The position numbers and the translations under genes were made by a program. A DNA stretch of 64,000 nucleotides from Moniliella sp. 'wahieum' (Eukaryota > Basidiomycota > Moniliellomycetes > Moniliellales > Moniliellaceae), in NCBI GenBank assembly GCA_003971905.1, contig RSEE01000052.1, positions 248,001 to 312,000 on the forward strand, read 5' to 3'. Numbering within the stretch: the first letter of the stretch is position 1; every line of letters begins with the position of its first letter. The notes beneath the pieces are model-generated. The model made no database searches. It was given only the letters and a program-made list of their open reading frames with translations, and had not been told where the DNA came from. Below, in pieces: positions 31,726-46,004 of this stretch.

Positions 31726-34615
31726 TCAGTCGCTAATCAAATCAACCACTTCCATTGTCGTAGACCTAGGCGCACCTGCTGCCTTGTCTCGCCTTTGCGG
31801 CAGAGGGTGGAAGCGGAGGGGGAGGGGAGGTGGCCGAGTCGGAATCGTCCGACACAGTATAGTAGATAGATTGGCTCTGTGTAGGGGGGCGTAGGAATTT
31901 GGACCGGGCTTGGGCCGAGGCTTGCGAGGTCGGGACCACACGGGGATACGCAGGCTGGCATGGCTTTGCCGTTGCAGAGAAGGGGTCGGCGCAACGGGGA
32001 TCGTCCCGCCGCGAGGAGAATGTCCGGAAGCGCGAGTGCTACCAAGGCGCACGGGCGGGGACCTTCGCGGTGGCGTAGAACACTTGGGCTCGGGCGGCTG
32101 CTCGTCTCCCGAATCGTCTTGGAAGAACGTAGCCAAGACATCTTGTCGGTCAGACTGGTCAGGGACGATGGCGAGGCTGGGTTGGAGAGCAAGTTTGGCT
32201 CTGCGGCTGTGGGATACGCTGGGGCTGGACTGGTCCTTCGGAAGCTATTTTTCCGACGCGGTGTAGCGTCGTCAAACGACCCTCGTCGGCGAGTGGTGCC
32301 TACAATCCCCTGACGCAACGGGGAAGGTAGCTCCTCATCCGACGATGAGGGAGGCAGAGATGCACATGCCGATCCGGAGGACAAACCCGACAAGGTTGAT
32401 ATCGTCCGTCGTGAAGAGGTATTAGAGAAGGCTTGTTCGAGCGACAACTGCCGCTCCAAGTGCGAAGAGGAGGAAGATGAGGAAGGGCGCCATGTTCTTT
32501 GGAATGCCCTGGGGGGCGAGCGAACAGTCCTAGCCTTTCCCTTGGCATTGGACTGATTCTTCGGATCCGGTCGAGATGCGGCTTTCTCCTTGGCACGAAA
32601 TTGTTCAATCAGCTTCTTGCCCACATAGGTACCTTGCAAGGGCATGGCATCAATGTACATCAGCCGGGGTTCGGGGTGGTACGCTGCTGCCGCACGGGGC
32701 TTAGCGCTGCCATCATCGGAAAGAACCATAGGTGGGCCCACAGCCACCAGCTGAGCCGGCGCAGTCTTGCACAACCTCCGCGGGATGGGAGGCGGTCCAA
32801 TCTTCTTCTGCCTCTGGCATTTAGATAGCAGCATCTGCACCGTGCGGTCGAGCGGCCCATCGTCGTACTTCAAACGAAACTCGGTGCGTTGGCCAATCCT
32901 GCGTTCCCGAATAACCTCGATCAGATCAAAGAGGGCCGGGCTTTGGGGTGAGAAGCCGAACGTCGTCCTCGAGAGCCCCCTCCTTTTCGCCGCTAGAACG
33001 GCGTGCGGTACGTTTTCTCTTTGATGCGAGCGAGGGAGGGCGATGGGAAAGGAGAGGATGGCCACCAGAGCCGCGTGATCGGGACATCATCTCGTCCCGG
33101 AGGAGACGGAGGAGAAGCCCAGGGGCAATCTTGGTCTGCACACGTTGCCGGATCTTTTCATCCGTCCAATTGAATTGTTTTCGAAGGACCCAGATAAGGT
33201 GGGCAAGATCGAGCGGTTGGAACTCCTTGGAAGGGGACATGAGGTCAAACCGTGGAGACACCTTGGTGCGCAGTAGTTCCTCCTCTACCGGCGAAAGTTG
33301 AACGCCCGTCACACCCCCTTCCTCTGCGAAAGTAATGGGAGGAATGGCGTCCAGGCTACCCTCGCGGAACTTGAAGTGACTCGTCCTAGGCCAAACGTAA
33401 AGACCAAGCACAGTTTGGTCCTGTTCTGACTCGAAAAGGGTGCGCAGGTCCAAAGCTGCAGAAGGATGCTTGGTCCGCAGGAGCCCCGACGAATTGGTTC
33501 GCAACTCTTCCATCATATCTTGTACGATCTCTGTCCGTGCCTCGTTCCAGATGGCAACATTAAGATCCAAGCGGGGGATCCATTGAGTGGGATCATACGT
33601 TGGCACCTTGCCCAGACGACTTTCGTCTGACGATCCCTGCAGCGAACTCACCAGCGCCGATACGACTCTTTGCCCGAACCCGAGCGAGGCAAGCACCTTC
33701 GAGATGGTCATCCCGCAATTGCTCACTCCTTGGACATTGTAGTCGCCTCCGGTCAATGCAGCTGTGAGGAGGATGGCCTGTCGGTCCAACGGGAACTCAC
33801 ATTCTTCCGTATCATTCAGCACAGGCGGAGGGGGGGAAGGATCCGTCCACCCTAATACGGGCGGTCGAGCAGGGTCTGGCCAATGGCCAGGGGGGAAGGT
33901 GTAGATCCCTACAGCGTTGGAACCCCACTTCTTATCACTGACATTCACAAAGTCGAGCTCGTCCGGCATCTCGCTTCCTTCAGAAGGTTGCGAGGCCTGC
34001 ATGGCCTGCAGACGTTGTTTGCGCTTCTGGACCTCCTTGACATCGCTCATGGAAAAGCTAAGAACATGGTAAGCACAGGGAAGTAGGGCATCGGGCAGTC
34101 GGGCAGTCGGGAAAAAGAAAGAGAGGGACGTACTTGCGCATCACCTTGGTCGCACCAAATACAAACGAGTCAACATCGTCAGTCAGCACCACATCCACTA
34201 GTCCGGCTTGGTTCATCCACGCAAGCTCGGCCTCCGCTTCGCCCGGGGCGTCCCAGTCGACAAAGCCAAAGGAGCGAAGAAGGAAGCGAAAGTCACGGAC
34301 AAGCGGTGTTGTTGAAGTCAAGTCCCAAGGGACGGATGGAGCCGTGCTTGTTGCGGGGCCGTTCGGCGCCGTCAAAGACAAATACAGCGAGGATCGGGAG
34401 GGTGTAGAGGTTGCACAGCCGAAAGAAAAGCGTGCGGATTGGACCGAGGGATCGCGGGTGTAGTTGGGCTCGGCATGGAAGACCCAGCCACTGGCATCGA
34501 CCCCCAGACGGAGGGCGCGGTGCGGGGAGCGCGCAAAGTATCGCCATGCCTCTTCCTGGAGCGTGGTGACTGCACACGCATGATCGAGGTGGGTCCAGAG
34601 TGTCTTGATGCCCAT
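31726..34615 (-). CDS. GEN1/Yen1-like Holliday-junction resolvase (XPG/Rad2 family)
   Basis: Structure-specific 5' nuclease of the XPG family, probably cutting Holliday junctions in the nucleus. Exon 1 (34615-34134) begins MGIKTLWTHLDHA; it carries LRLGVDASGWVFHAE, GEAEAELAWMNQAGLVDVVLTDDVDSFVFGA (the XPG-I acidic cluster) and KVMRK. Intron 34058-34133 (76 nt, GTACGT...TTAG). Exon 2 starts FSMSDVKEVQKRKQR and has DRQAILLTAALTGGDYNVQGVSNCGMTISK, the helix-hairpin-helix region, then FNWTDEKIRQRVQTKIAPGLLLRLLRDEM and a chromodomain-like FRLKYDDGPLD part. The C-terminal third is Ser-rich and disordered, ending MEVVDLISD, which resembles a SUMO-interacting motif. Shifts near 34420, 34330, 32990 and 31850. 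FEN1 and EXO1 are less likely because of the MGIKTLW start and the C-terminal layout. Confidence 0.82.
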
Positions 34616-35410
34616 AGCAGGCGCGGACGCGGGGGGGCTGGGCGACACGGCTGAGGAGACGGGGCTGATGACGATGTTGGGGATGAGACGAGGGGGCTCA
34701 GGTAGATGATGTTGATGAGGACGGTGGGGGTGATGGTGATGAGGCTGTTGATGATGTTGATGTTGCGCACAGACAAGCGGCTGGCAGAAGCACGAGGGGA
34801 GAGTGTGACAACACGAGACACGACGCGTGCGGCGGAAGTCGAGGGCACCACACCATTCCGCCCTGCCCCGCCACCCAGCGCTGATCGATGATCGGGGCGG
34901 CCGATGGATTAATGACATCAACTTCCCTTTCTCATGTGTTCTTCCATTCCTCTGGAGAAGTGCATGCCGAAAGGCTTACCTCTGACGTTCCAGTCCTTAA
35001 TGACATCTTTTCATTTACTGTACCCTCTTCCCTAGTACGTCTGCTTTTCAACAGAGAAGATAAACCCAGCCATCCTCTTCCTCTCTCTCCACATTTGGGA
35101 CGGGTGCCTGTAACGAGCACGTTCCTCCTCTATTAACCATACTAGCGTTACTTCATGAACTTCGTTGTCTGAGCGGCGAGAGCTTACCAGAAATACGTGA
35201 GACTAGAGCTCATGCGCTCATGTTTCTAAGCCATGATGCCCGATGCATGAGCCGCCATGTTATGCATACACTCCAAAAGTGGCATGTCAAGTGGCGCCAT
35301 ATACATAAGTAGGTTCGGCAGCAGGAAAGTTGGCAAGGACTAAAAGGAACAATAAACAGGAATGACTTGGTATCACATCCAATGTGTTCAACCTCAATCG
35401 GATTACAGAA
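34616..35410. other. Intergenic, GEN1 upstream and PFK-2/FBPase 3' side
   Basis: No gene seen. It holds the second copy of the 18-mer at 34882. Confidence 0.45.
34882..34899 (-). promoter_or_regulatory. 18-base element shared with the NAPE-PLD upstream region
   Basis: Second exact copy of TGATCGATGATCGGGGCG, 267 bases upstream of the resolvase ATG. Confidence 0.35.
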
Positions 35411-37490
35411 TTAAGGTTCGGTGGGCTCGGATTGAGATTGGGACTGCTGGGAGGGGGGAAGCGAGGTTGCTGCGTTCCTCCAATCCTCCTCAGCCGGTGC
35501 GGCTGGCTTAGCAGCTTCGTCCGAGGGGCGAGTGTAAGATGCTTGAGACTCAATCCTTTAGGACGATACGTGTCCACAGCCTCGATCGGCAGCTTGTACC
35601 GCACCTCGTCACACCCATAGGCTTGGGAGTGAGCTGGATGACCGTGTGCGGGGGATTTTAATGTACGGCAGCTCTTGCTGGGTCTTGGATTGGAAATAGG
35701 CGTAAAGGCAGCGCAAGATGGCCTGATGACCAATATAAGAATGTTCTCTTGTCGCTCCAGCTCCATGATGATTGGCTCCAGACGCACCACCACATCACGG
35801 TACGACTCGCCGCCGCGGTAGCGGTAATTGAACTTGTCTTCGTCCCGCGCCGCCGAGTCGTCGGGAAGTACATCTCAATCTCCTCATACGTCATGGAATC
35901 GGACACCCCAGCGTCCAGTTCATCCACTTCCAGCCAGCTTGGGGTAGGGCAGCAGCGATGCTGTTTGCCCCGTCCGGCGCAAGGTGGAGTGCCACACAGT
36001 CAGAGGCGTATCCTGACCAATGTTATCCTTGATCAATTGCGGGAGCGCCTTGGCGTAGGCCCAGCCCCTTTCGCTGAGATCTGCATCGCCGCCAATTTTG
36101 CCCTGCACATTGAACTCCGACTCGCCGTGGCGTGAGAAGAAATGTTGCGGGGCGTGAGATGGAGGTTCATGAGGTAAAACGCGATCCTTGATTCGAGGTA
36201 GCCTTGGATCTTGTTGGTTACCACTTGCTTGCCCACGTCGTAAATCTTACAGTAGGACAGGTGGGTTCGGTTTCGTCGGCATTGACTGACTCGTACGCCA
36301 GCTTGGTACTGTTCAATGCGGGCAAGAAAGTCGCGCTTGGCCGCCTCGGGATCGAATTTGGCATAGTCGGGGTCGTTGCTCCGTACCTTCACTGCCACAT
36401 TGGCTGCGACCACTTTGGGGTCGGTGCAGATCGACTCGAGAAAGATGAGGCGTAGGTCAGGCTCTTTGGCAACGCGCTCGGCGATCGCCTGCCGACGCGC
36501 ACGGGTGGTGTTGGTCGCATCGTGAATGCCAACATTTCCACCTTGTTTGAGGAAAGCGATGAGCTGTTCAAGACACTCGCTGGCCCACAGGGAACGCTGC
36601 TTGTATGCCTGGGGGTTGTTGGGGTCAAAGAAGGAGGCTGTGTGGTCCTCGATTTGGCCCGACTTTGTAAGCGATGCTTAGCGACAGCCCGGCGTAGCTG
36701 CCCCACATTAAACACCTTGACATCGTACTCGAGCCATTGAAGGTAGCGTTTTACTTTTTGTGCAGTAAAAGACTTGCCTGTTGCGGGCAAACCCACCATG
36801 GCCACGACGATCTTTTGCTCCGAGTAGTCCGGCCGGGGCCCAAGCTCGCCCAGGTTGGGTGGCGTGCCAGGGGAGAATAGGCTGGGTCATACTCGACCTG
36901 TCCGGGATGGAGAGGGGCGTGAATGCCCCTTGGGGGAGCCGACAGCTGAAGGAAATTGGCTGATTCGAGCTGACCCAGAGGCATCCAACACGCCCGAGCC
37001 AGCAGCGGCCTGAGCTGGGAGGTGACCAGTTCTGGGTGATCCGTAGCAGCGCCTGGAGGCCATCTGAGGAGCTGGCCAGACGGCTGGACGCAACCGCAGC
37101 AGCAAAACGCTCCTTTTGCGAAGTCGAAGTGGGGGGCGGGGCGGGAGGTGTGGTGAGTCGTCTGGCCCGCGGCGGCCATAGAGGCAGCCGAGGGGGTGTG
37201 GGCACCGTGGTGGTGACAGCGGCGCTATTGATGGAAGCAGCGCGGGCGAGGCCGCTGCCGTGGCGGTGGTGGACGCTGGGGCTGGGCCTGGGCCTGGGCT
37301 GGGTTAGCTGGGGCTGGGGCGGGAGCGGGAGCGATGGGCGGGAGGTGATGGTCCGGGAGGCAGGCTGCGGGGACGAGGACGGGTGCTCGGCCGTTGGGGT
37401 GGCGGGTGTGGTGGTGAAGAGGGCGAGGCAGACGGGACCCGCGGCGGGCATGGTGGGGATGGTGGGGTGCGGGTGCGGGTGGGGGGGCAT
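35411..37490 (-). CDS. Bifunctional 6-phosphofructo-2-kinase / fructose-2,6-bisphosphatase, frame-broken
   Basis: Makes and removes fructose-2,6-bisphosphate, the switch between glycolysis and gluconeogenesis. An N-terminal disordered Pro/Ser-rich part carries an RAAS site. Kinase domain: VAMVGLPATGKSFTA (Walker A, near 36800), YLQWLEYDVKVFNVGQLRR, GNVGIHDATNTTRARRQAIAER and FLESICTDPKVVAANV. Phosphatase domain: SRHGESEFN with the catalytic His near 36125, GKIGGDADLSERG, TVWHSTLRRTGQTA, then DELDAGVSDSMTYEEIE, VVRLEPIIMELERQENILI and GCDEVRYKLPIEAVDTYRPKG. It ends SQSQSEPTEP with a TAA at 35411. Both catalytic halves keep their key residues. Breaks near 36830, 36640, 36460, 36290, 36140, 35930 and 35830. 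The start at 37490 is uncertain. Confidence 0.87.
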
Positions 37491-39285
37491 GGCGACGGTC
37501 CAAGCGATGGGGGTGGCAGTGGTGCGACGGGCAGAGGCCAGCTATGTGACCAAAGAGCGCAATGCGCGGGGGCGGCAGGGCGGTGGCCGGGGAGTGCCAC
37601 ACTGGTGCTGTGCCCACCCCACCGCTGCGCCGCGTGCATGCGTCACATCGCTCGGTGATCGTGGTCGTCTTTTTTCCCACACCTCTCCAATCGTCGGCAA
37701 CCATCCATCCCATGCGCCAACATCTCACTGTGGAAGCATGCCCTCGCGTCCGACGCAGCGTCCACTCTGACGGAACACTGGTACCACCAACACAAGGTAT
37801 AGCAGTAGGTGCTATGTGGACCACGTGGACGAGGAACCCCGAACATATGGATACCCTTAGGCAATATGGGCCAGGGATGGATGGATGGGCAAAGGCTACA
37901 CACACAGGGATGCATTCCGAAAGGCGCGGCCAAAAAACCTGCGAAAAGGATGCATAGGAACGAGAGGGACCACCCTCGCAGTGGCTAGAGAGGGAGACTG
38001 TCAGTTCTTTTTATTGGATGGGGCGTGTTGTCCCGTGGTCTGAGATGTTGATGACGTTGTTGATGTTTCTGGTAATATAGCGGCCAGCAGCTACCTTTGG
38101 TGGCACCGAGTCCTTTTTCGCTGCCGAACGCGGGGTCGATTCGAGGTGGAGTGGCAAATATTGCAAGTTGCAGCAACACCCCATCCACGGGCGTTGGGTC
38201 TGCATGTCGTGTTGTGGATGATCGATGAGCGCTGAGCGCTGATGGACGGAGGCAGGCTCTGTTGTGTCTCTGCAAGCATGCTCGCTCATGCCCACTTACA
38301 CCAAAACGCCCATCACCACCGTCGCCCTCGGGGACCACTTGGCGATGAATACCACCAACCATGCGCATGCGAAGCCAAGCGTGGCGTTAATTGCTGGACC
38401 CACAGCAGGCCGCACCCAACAACACTTGATCATATGAATCTCGTGAAGACTGTGTGTGAACTTGGTATAAATCACGGAAGATACAGTTCTTTTGCTGCCA
38501 AGACTACTACCTCTTCGCACAACGGGCAAGGGTATACATGCTCAGAGTGTGGCGTGTATAGTGTGCGCGGTAGTATGTGCGATGGTCACGCGGGTTCTTT
38601 TATCCGTTCTGGGACCCCCCTTCCATAACTCCACCATAGGGCGCCGTAGAGATCCATGCCAAAGCAGCGATTGTTGCCGGCCATTCGACGGTGCGGCCAA
38701 TGAGTCAGTGGCCCATTCCGGGTGCGACGTGCCCGCCGTGTGGAACGGTGCCCAGGCCACGTGCCGCTGGGTGCCTATGGCGACTGCTGTTACATGTTAC
38801 GATACATGCTCCCCCCACAGGCGGCAGTGTGGCGTATCGCCTGACTGGGTGCGGATATATATACGCAGCCGAGCGATTGGGGGGCTGCCGTTGCAATCCA
38901 TGAGAATCATCAACCATCGTCCAGGGGCGACCGATGACGGTCACATGACCTCATACACGCTCGGGCCCTCCTCCTCCTGCCGCGTCTCGGCGCGTCTGTC
39001 CTGCCGGCTAGCTTGGGTGTCTACCTGCGCTTGCATCTCGCGCCTCGGCGCGGTCCAGGCGGGGGCGTACCGCGCTCGGACGCAGCCGGTTGCTCGTACT
39101 TGCTCATACGATCCAAGATGGCTCCTTTCTCACGGTACCTCTTCCCCACTGTCTGGCTGGGATAGATCCCCATTCATAGAAATCAATGTACAGGCAAGGA
39201 ACAACAGGGACAAAACACGGCATGGTGGCAGAGAGCGGGGCAGGCACGGCGAAGGACGCGTAACGACTCACGCGAGGTATTAGAG
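37491..39285. other. Intergenic, no gene recognised
   Basis: 1.8 kb. The longest open frame (38492-39283 +) lacks similarity to anything I know and has an erratic composition. A GATATATATACG block at 38852 could be a TATA box or chance. Confidence 0.4.
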
Positions 39286-40411
39286 TTACTCTTTCGCCCG
39301 CTTGGCGGGCGGCAAGTCCCCGTTTGTCGACGTGGGGCGCTTGCGCGGGTCGACGGCAGCCGCGTCAGGCGCCGCCGCTTCAATCCCAGAGCGACCCCAA
39401 CTTGGTTGTCCGTCGGTTCCGCGTCCTTGCCCGCGTCAATCGTTGTCGTTGCCGCCGCCGCGCCATCGTGCGGCGCGGAAGGCGCGGCAACGGCGGGAGC
39501 CGACGGTGCCGGCGCGCCGGCGCACTCGGTTCGCCCGTCTCCTCCGGCCGCTGACGCAGATGATCCGGGAGAACAAGCGCGCTGATGTCAGTCCGTGGGT
39601 CGAGGAGATGGGTAAAGCCGAGCTTGTGGCCGAGGGCGTGAATGCGATCGAGTTCGAGCGAGAGCGCTTGGGCTTGGGCCGACGCGTCGGACAAGGCTTG
39701 GTCCATCAACAGTTTTTCCACTGTCCATTTTTCAATGTTGGCAGCCTCGTTGGACTTGAGCGTCTTGATGTACTCTACGGCGCGGCTTAGGATCGAACCC
39801 TTGTTTACCGTCGCCCGGCCGGGCCCAAACTCCGATTCCCCCGCCACGCCACACCCAGGCACGATCCCAGCCAAGGCACCGATGCCATTGTTGATCGTCT
39901 GGCGACGCCGACGCTCCACTTCTTTCTGCAGCAGGGAAAGACGCGTCAGATCGAGTCAATAAGGAGAAGAGGGGGCAGACGTACATGGCTGATCCGTCGG
40001 TTGGATTCCTCTGCTTTGCCCACCACATGTTCGAGCGTCGTGTTGGCCCAGCCAGAACCAGAACTGGCGTCGGGGTCGTCAGGAAGAACGGAGGCCTGGG
40101 GCAGGCCGTGGGCCGGAGCCCCGGGAGCGGAAGCAGGCACCGACGTTTGGGCCAGATCCGGGGCCGGAGCTGAAGGTGGAGCTGGAGCTGGAGCTGAAGC
40201 TGGAGCTGAAGCTAGGGCTGGGGCTGGGGCAGGAGCAGGAGCGGGAGCGGGGGCGGGAGCGGGAGGAGGTGGAGCAGGGGCGGGCGCGGTAATGGGCGCG
40301 GGAACCGTGGTTGGGCAGAGGCTGTGCCGAGAACCGGGGCGGGCGCGGGCGGGGGAGGAAGCGGGGGGGACGCGCTTTGGGCGGGGACGGCAGGGGCGGG
40401 GGATGCCATGG
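39286..40411 (-). CDS. bHLH transcription factor, Cbf1-like
   Basis: Nuclear DNA-binding factor. Exon 1 (40411-39984) starts MASPAPAVPAQSASP and is dominated by Ala-Pro dipeptides, then HGLPQASVLPDDPDASSGSG and EESNRRISH. Intron 39926-39983 (58 nt, GTACGT...CAG). Exon 2 supplies the basic region KEVERRRRQTINNGI, giving H-x3-E-R-x-R spacing, the E-box class that binds CACGTG. Helix 1 runs to ALAGIVPGC, the loop is longer than usual, and helix 2 is NKGSILSRAVEYIKTLKSNE followed by a leucine-type coil. After a shift near 39400 it ends PPAKRAKE with a TAA at 39286. One shift lies in the Ala-Pro tract. Assignment to Cbf1 over other bHLH factors is inference. Confidence 0.8.
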
Positions 40412-40519
40412 TGAGGGCGGTGGGTACGGGTGGGCGTGGGCGCAGGCGGGAGAGGCGGCTGGCCAAGGCAAGCAAGCCAGGCGAGCAGGGCTGGGCAGGT
40501 GGTGGTGGGAGATAGAGAG

Positions 40520-40563
40520 CACGTGACAGATCCCGTGCCAAAATCCCGTGCGCGGACCACGTG
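40520..40563. promoter_or_regulatory. Two CACGTG E-boxes upstream of the bHLH gene
   Basis: GCACGTGAC at 40519 and CCACGTGAG at 40557, 109 and 147 bases before the bHLH start. The encoded protein has the basic-region residues expected to bind this site, so self-regulation is possible. Confidence 0.5.
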
Positions 40564-40667
40564 AGGCGGCGGGCGGCGGCAGCGCAGGCAGGAGGCAGGG
40601 GGCAGCACGCAGCTGCTGAGGCGCAGCCCTGAGCACAGCACTGCGCCAGCCCTGGGGGGACACAGCA

Positions 40668-40720
40668 GCACCAGCCAGCACCAGCCAGCACCCAGCACCA
40701 GCCAGCACCAGCCAGCACCC
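40668..40720. repeat. CAGCACCAGC minisatellite
   Basis: About five units of GCACCAGCCA with small variations. Confidence 0.8.
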
Positions 40721-41108
40721 GCTCCGCCCCACCGCTCACCGCTGTGAGGTCATCGTCCGGTGTCACCAGCCGCCTCGCTGCCCCTGTGCTGCCGCGACTG
40801 ACGTAAGGAGGCTGCGCTCGCCCTCGCCCGGAGCCTGTCTTGGCCCCTGCAGCTCCCTGTCTGTGTCATGTGCTGGACACCCAATCACGTGCTCTGCCGT
40901 GGTTGAACGTGTGTACATGCAACTAGAGCTAAGCGCTACCAGCCGATGTCCTCCTCGTGTTTGCATGCAGCACACGCGATGGAAATTGATAGTGTGTACA
41001 GCTATTGTGTGGCGATGGGGCGGTGGTGGCGTGGTGGTGGCGGTGGGCCCGATATAGATGGGTTACCAGCATGCTCGTCCACAGGGAGCAAGGAAAAATA
41101 AAATGCAG

Positions 41109-42776
41109 TCACACCCGCTCGGCCGCCATCGCGTCCAGCTCGGCGTCCAGTTGGGCACGCGCGCTTTGGTCATCCGCGGCACGGTGCGACCCCGTCCGCA
41201 CCGCCTCCGCTGCCAGCGCCTTGATGCGCGCCGCCTCGGCACGCGCCTCGCCTGCCTGTTCCTGCGCACGCTTGGCCGCCTCGGTGGCGGCCGGGATGAG
41301 GGTGCCGAGCTCACGCAGGCGCACCATCGTCGCCGTCTTGGTCTCGGCCGAAGGCGGAGGTACCGCCAATAAGCCCCCCATCAACCGTTTTTGTTCAGCT
41401 AGCAACGCTTCGACCCGCATCGCTTGCGTCTTGGCCTCGGCCGTCGCGGTGGCTGCCGCCCCCAGCGCGCGCATCTCTGCGTAGGGAGTGGCAGGCGCGC
41501 TCGCGTGGGTGCCCGCGTGCGGGCTGGGGGACGGACCATTGTGCTGGGCAGAGGGCGAAGCCACATGCGCACCAGGCGCCGATGGTACCGGACGAGACGC
41601 ATGGAAGCCACCGCCCCTACCTCGGCCGCGTCCCCGTGCGGCGCCGCCTCGGCGCGAATCCCCTGGCCGGTCACGACCATCGGCAAAAAAGACACGGACA
41701 AAGCGAGAGGAGAAGAACCCCCTTGGGTCGGCAAGGGTCGCTTGCGCTGCACTTTTGCCTTGCGGAGCTGCAAACACCACTACCGCCTGCTTGCCCTCTG
41801 GGTCCAGGTCGATCGCCTCGATCGCCCCATAGGCAGAGAAGGTGGTGTGAATCACCGCCTCCGTCAGCGCATGCTCGGGCAAGTTTTCAACCACAATCGC
41901 CGCGTCCGCATCGTACTTGCTCAAATCAAGGGTGGGACGCAGTGGGCGCTCTGGGCGGTCGGGCCGGCCAGAGCGGTGGGTATTGGTCGGGTCACGATTA
42001 GGCTGCTCGTGCGAGACGCGCACAGCGAGGCGATCCGGTCGAGCTTCATAGCCACTGCGATCTTGTCGCTCTCGTGGCCGTGCCGCGCCATACGCTGCTT
42101 GGGAAGGGGGCGGGGACCCGGCGCAAACTGTGGTTTGGACGGGAGCGAGGCCGAAATGGGGAGAGAAGCTCCGATGCGAATGCCGCCCGGTACGCTGGGC
42201 TGGAGTCGACCGAGTTGGGGACCACCTTGGAACGGCGGCAGGTACGCGTCCCGTCCGGCTCCGGCTCCGGCTTTGGCTCCGGTTCCTCGATCCCGGCGGG
42301 GGGAGAGGGAACGTCTTCTTCTCTCGCCTCGTGGATCAGGGTTGACTTGGGGGGCATGGGAATAGTGACAGGATTCACCGCGAGCGCAGTAGCCGCGTTG
42401 ATGGAAATCAAAACACGGGCGCAACCTGCGGGTCCGAGGCGCGGGCGCACTGGCTTCCTCCGCCTCGTTGTTCACATGCAGCTCGGCCGGGGCCGGGGCA
42501 GGTTGGGGGGGTGGGGCAGGATCTGGGACAGCGGGTGAAAGGGGTGGAGGGGTGGAGGGGGGCTGGAGGTGGGCAACGAGGTCGGCGACAAACGCGTCGG
42601 TGGCATCGGCGAGAAAGTCAGAGAGCTCGCGTGGAGGTGGTGGAGAGGCGCGGGCCGGGCTCAGCGGTGCGGAGCAAGGCCTGGACGTAGTCCACCAGCA
42701 CCTCGTGCTCCGAGGGGTCGGTGAGCGGCCGGAGCCGGTCCTGGATCCACGCGTGGACAGCCTGGTCGACGAGCAT
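41109..42776 (-). CDS. PWI-CCCH-RRM RNA-binding protein (RBM26/27, Rmn1 type)
   Basis: Nuclear RNA-binding protein; relatives (S. pombe Rmn1, animal RBM26/27) act with the exosome-targeting machinery in nuclear RNA decay. From the ATG at 42776: MLVDQAVHAWIQDRLRPL, a PWI-like helical domain with EHEVLVDYVQALL and ELSDFLADATDAFVADLV; then a CCCH finger with the spacing C-x8-C-x5-C-x3-H (CFDFHQRGYC ARGESCHYSH, near 42430); an Arg/Ser tract RRRRSLSPRRDRG; then an RRM, AIVVENLPEHALTEAVIHTTF near 41900 with FVRVFFADG as RNP-like end; an RGG-like GRGRGRGGG; and a long C-terminal coil rich in Ala/Glu. Breaks near 42640 and 42020. The domain order is diagnostic. Confidence 0.85.
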
Positions 42777-43132
42777 GGCCGGCAGCAACGGCCGAGTGGA
42801 GGGCAACGGGAGCGGCGCGCGCGCGCGGGCCGCTTGGCTGGCGGGAAACGGCACGGACGACGCACCTGGCCGGCCAGCCGGATCTGACGTAAGGCCGAGG
42901 AGGCGTGTCCTGTCTCCTACAGGCGAAGGTGTGACGCGGTAAGACGCGCCATGATGCATGATTAATGAAGCCTAACTATAACCTCAAGTCCTAAGTAGGC
43001 AGCCCAGTGGATACACAGCAATACCAGTACATTTGTGCTCCACCCACCTCTGCCGTCGCCTCCACTTCGAGGGCAGCAGATGGGCACACCTCGCATCTCC
43101 TCGCCGCCTTCCGCCTCCTCCGGCACGCCTCG
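42777..43132. other. Short intergenic gap between the RBM26-like gene and MCM6
   Basis: Nothing recognised beyond flanks. Confidence 0.45.

Positions 43133-46004
<2,872 letters not shown>

Larger units (their letters stand above)
40412..41108. other. Upstream region of the bHLH gene
   Basis: No gene. It holds three CACGTG sites (40520, 40558, 40886) and a CAGCACCAGC repeat. Confidence 0.5.

Noticed and set aside
38492..39283. 263-codon plus-strand open frame as a gene
   Set aside because: Does not resemble any family I know, irregular Cys/Arg-rich composition, no convincing start, and such frames arise often by chance at this GC content.
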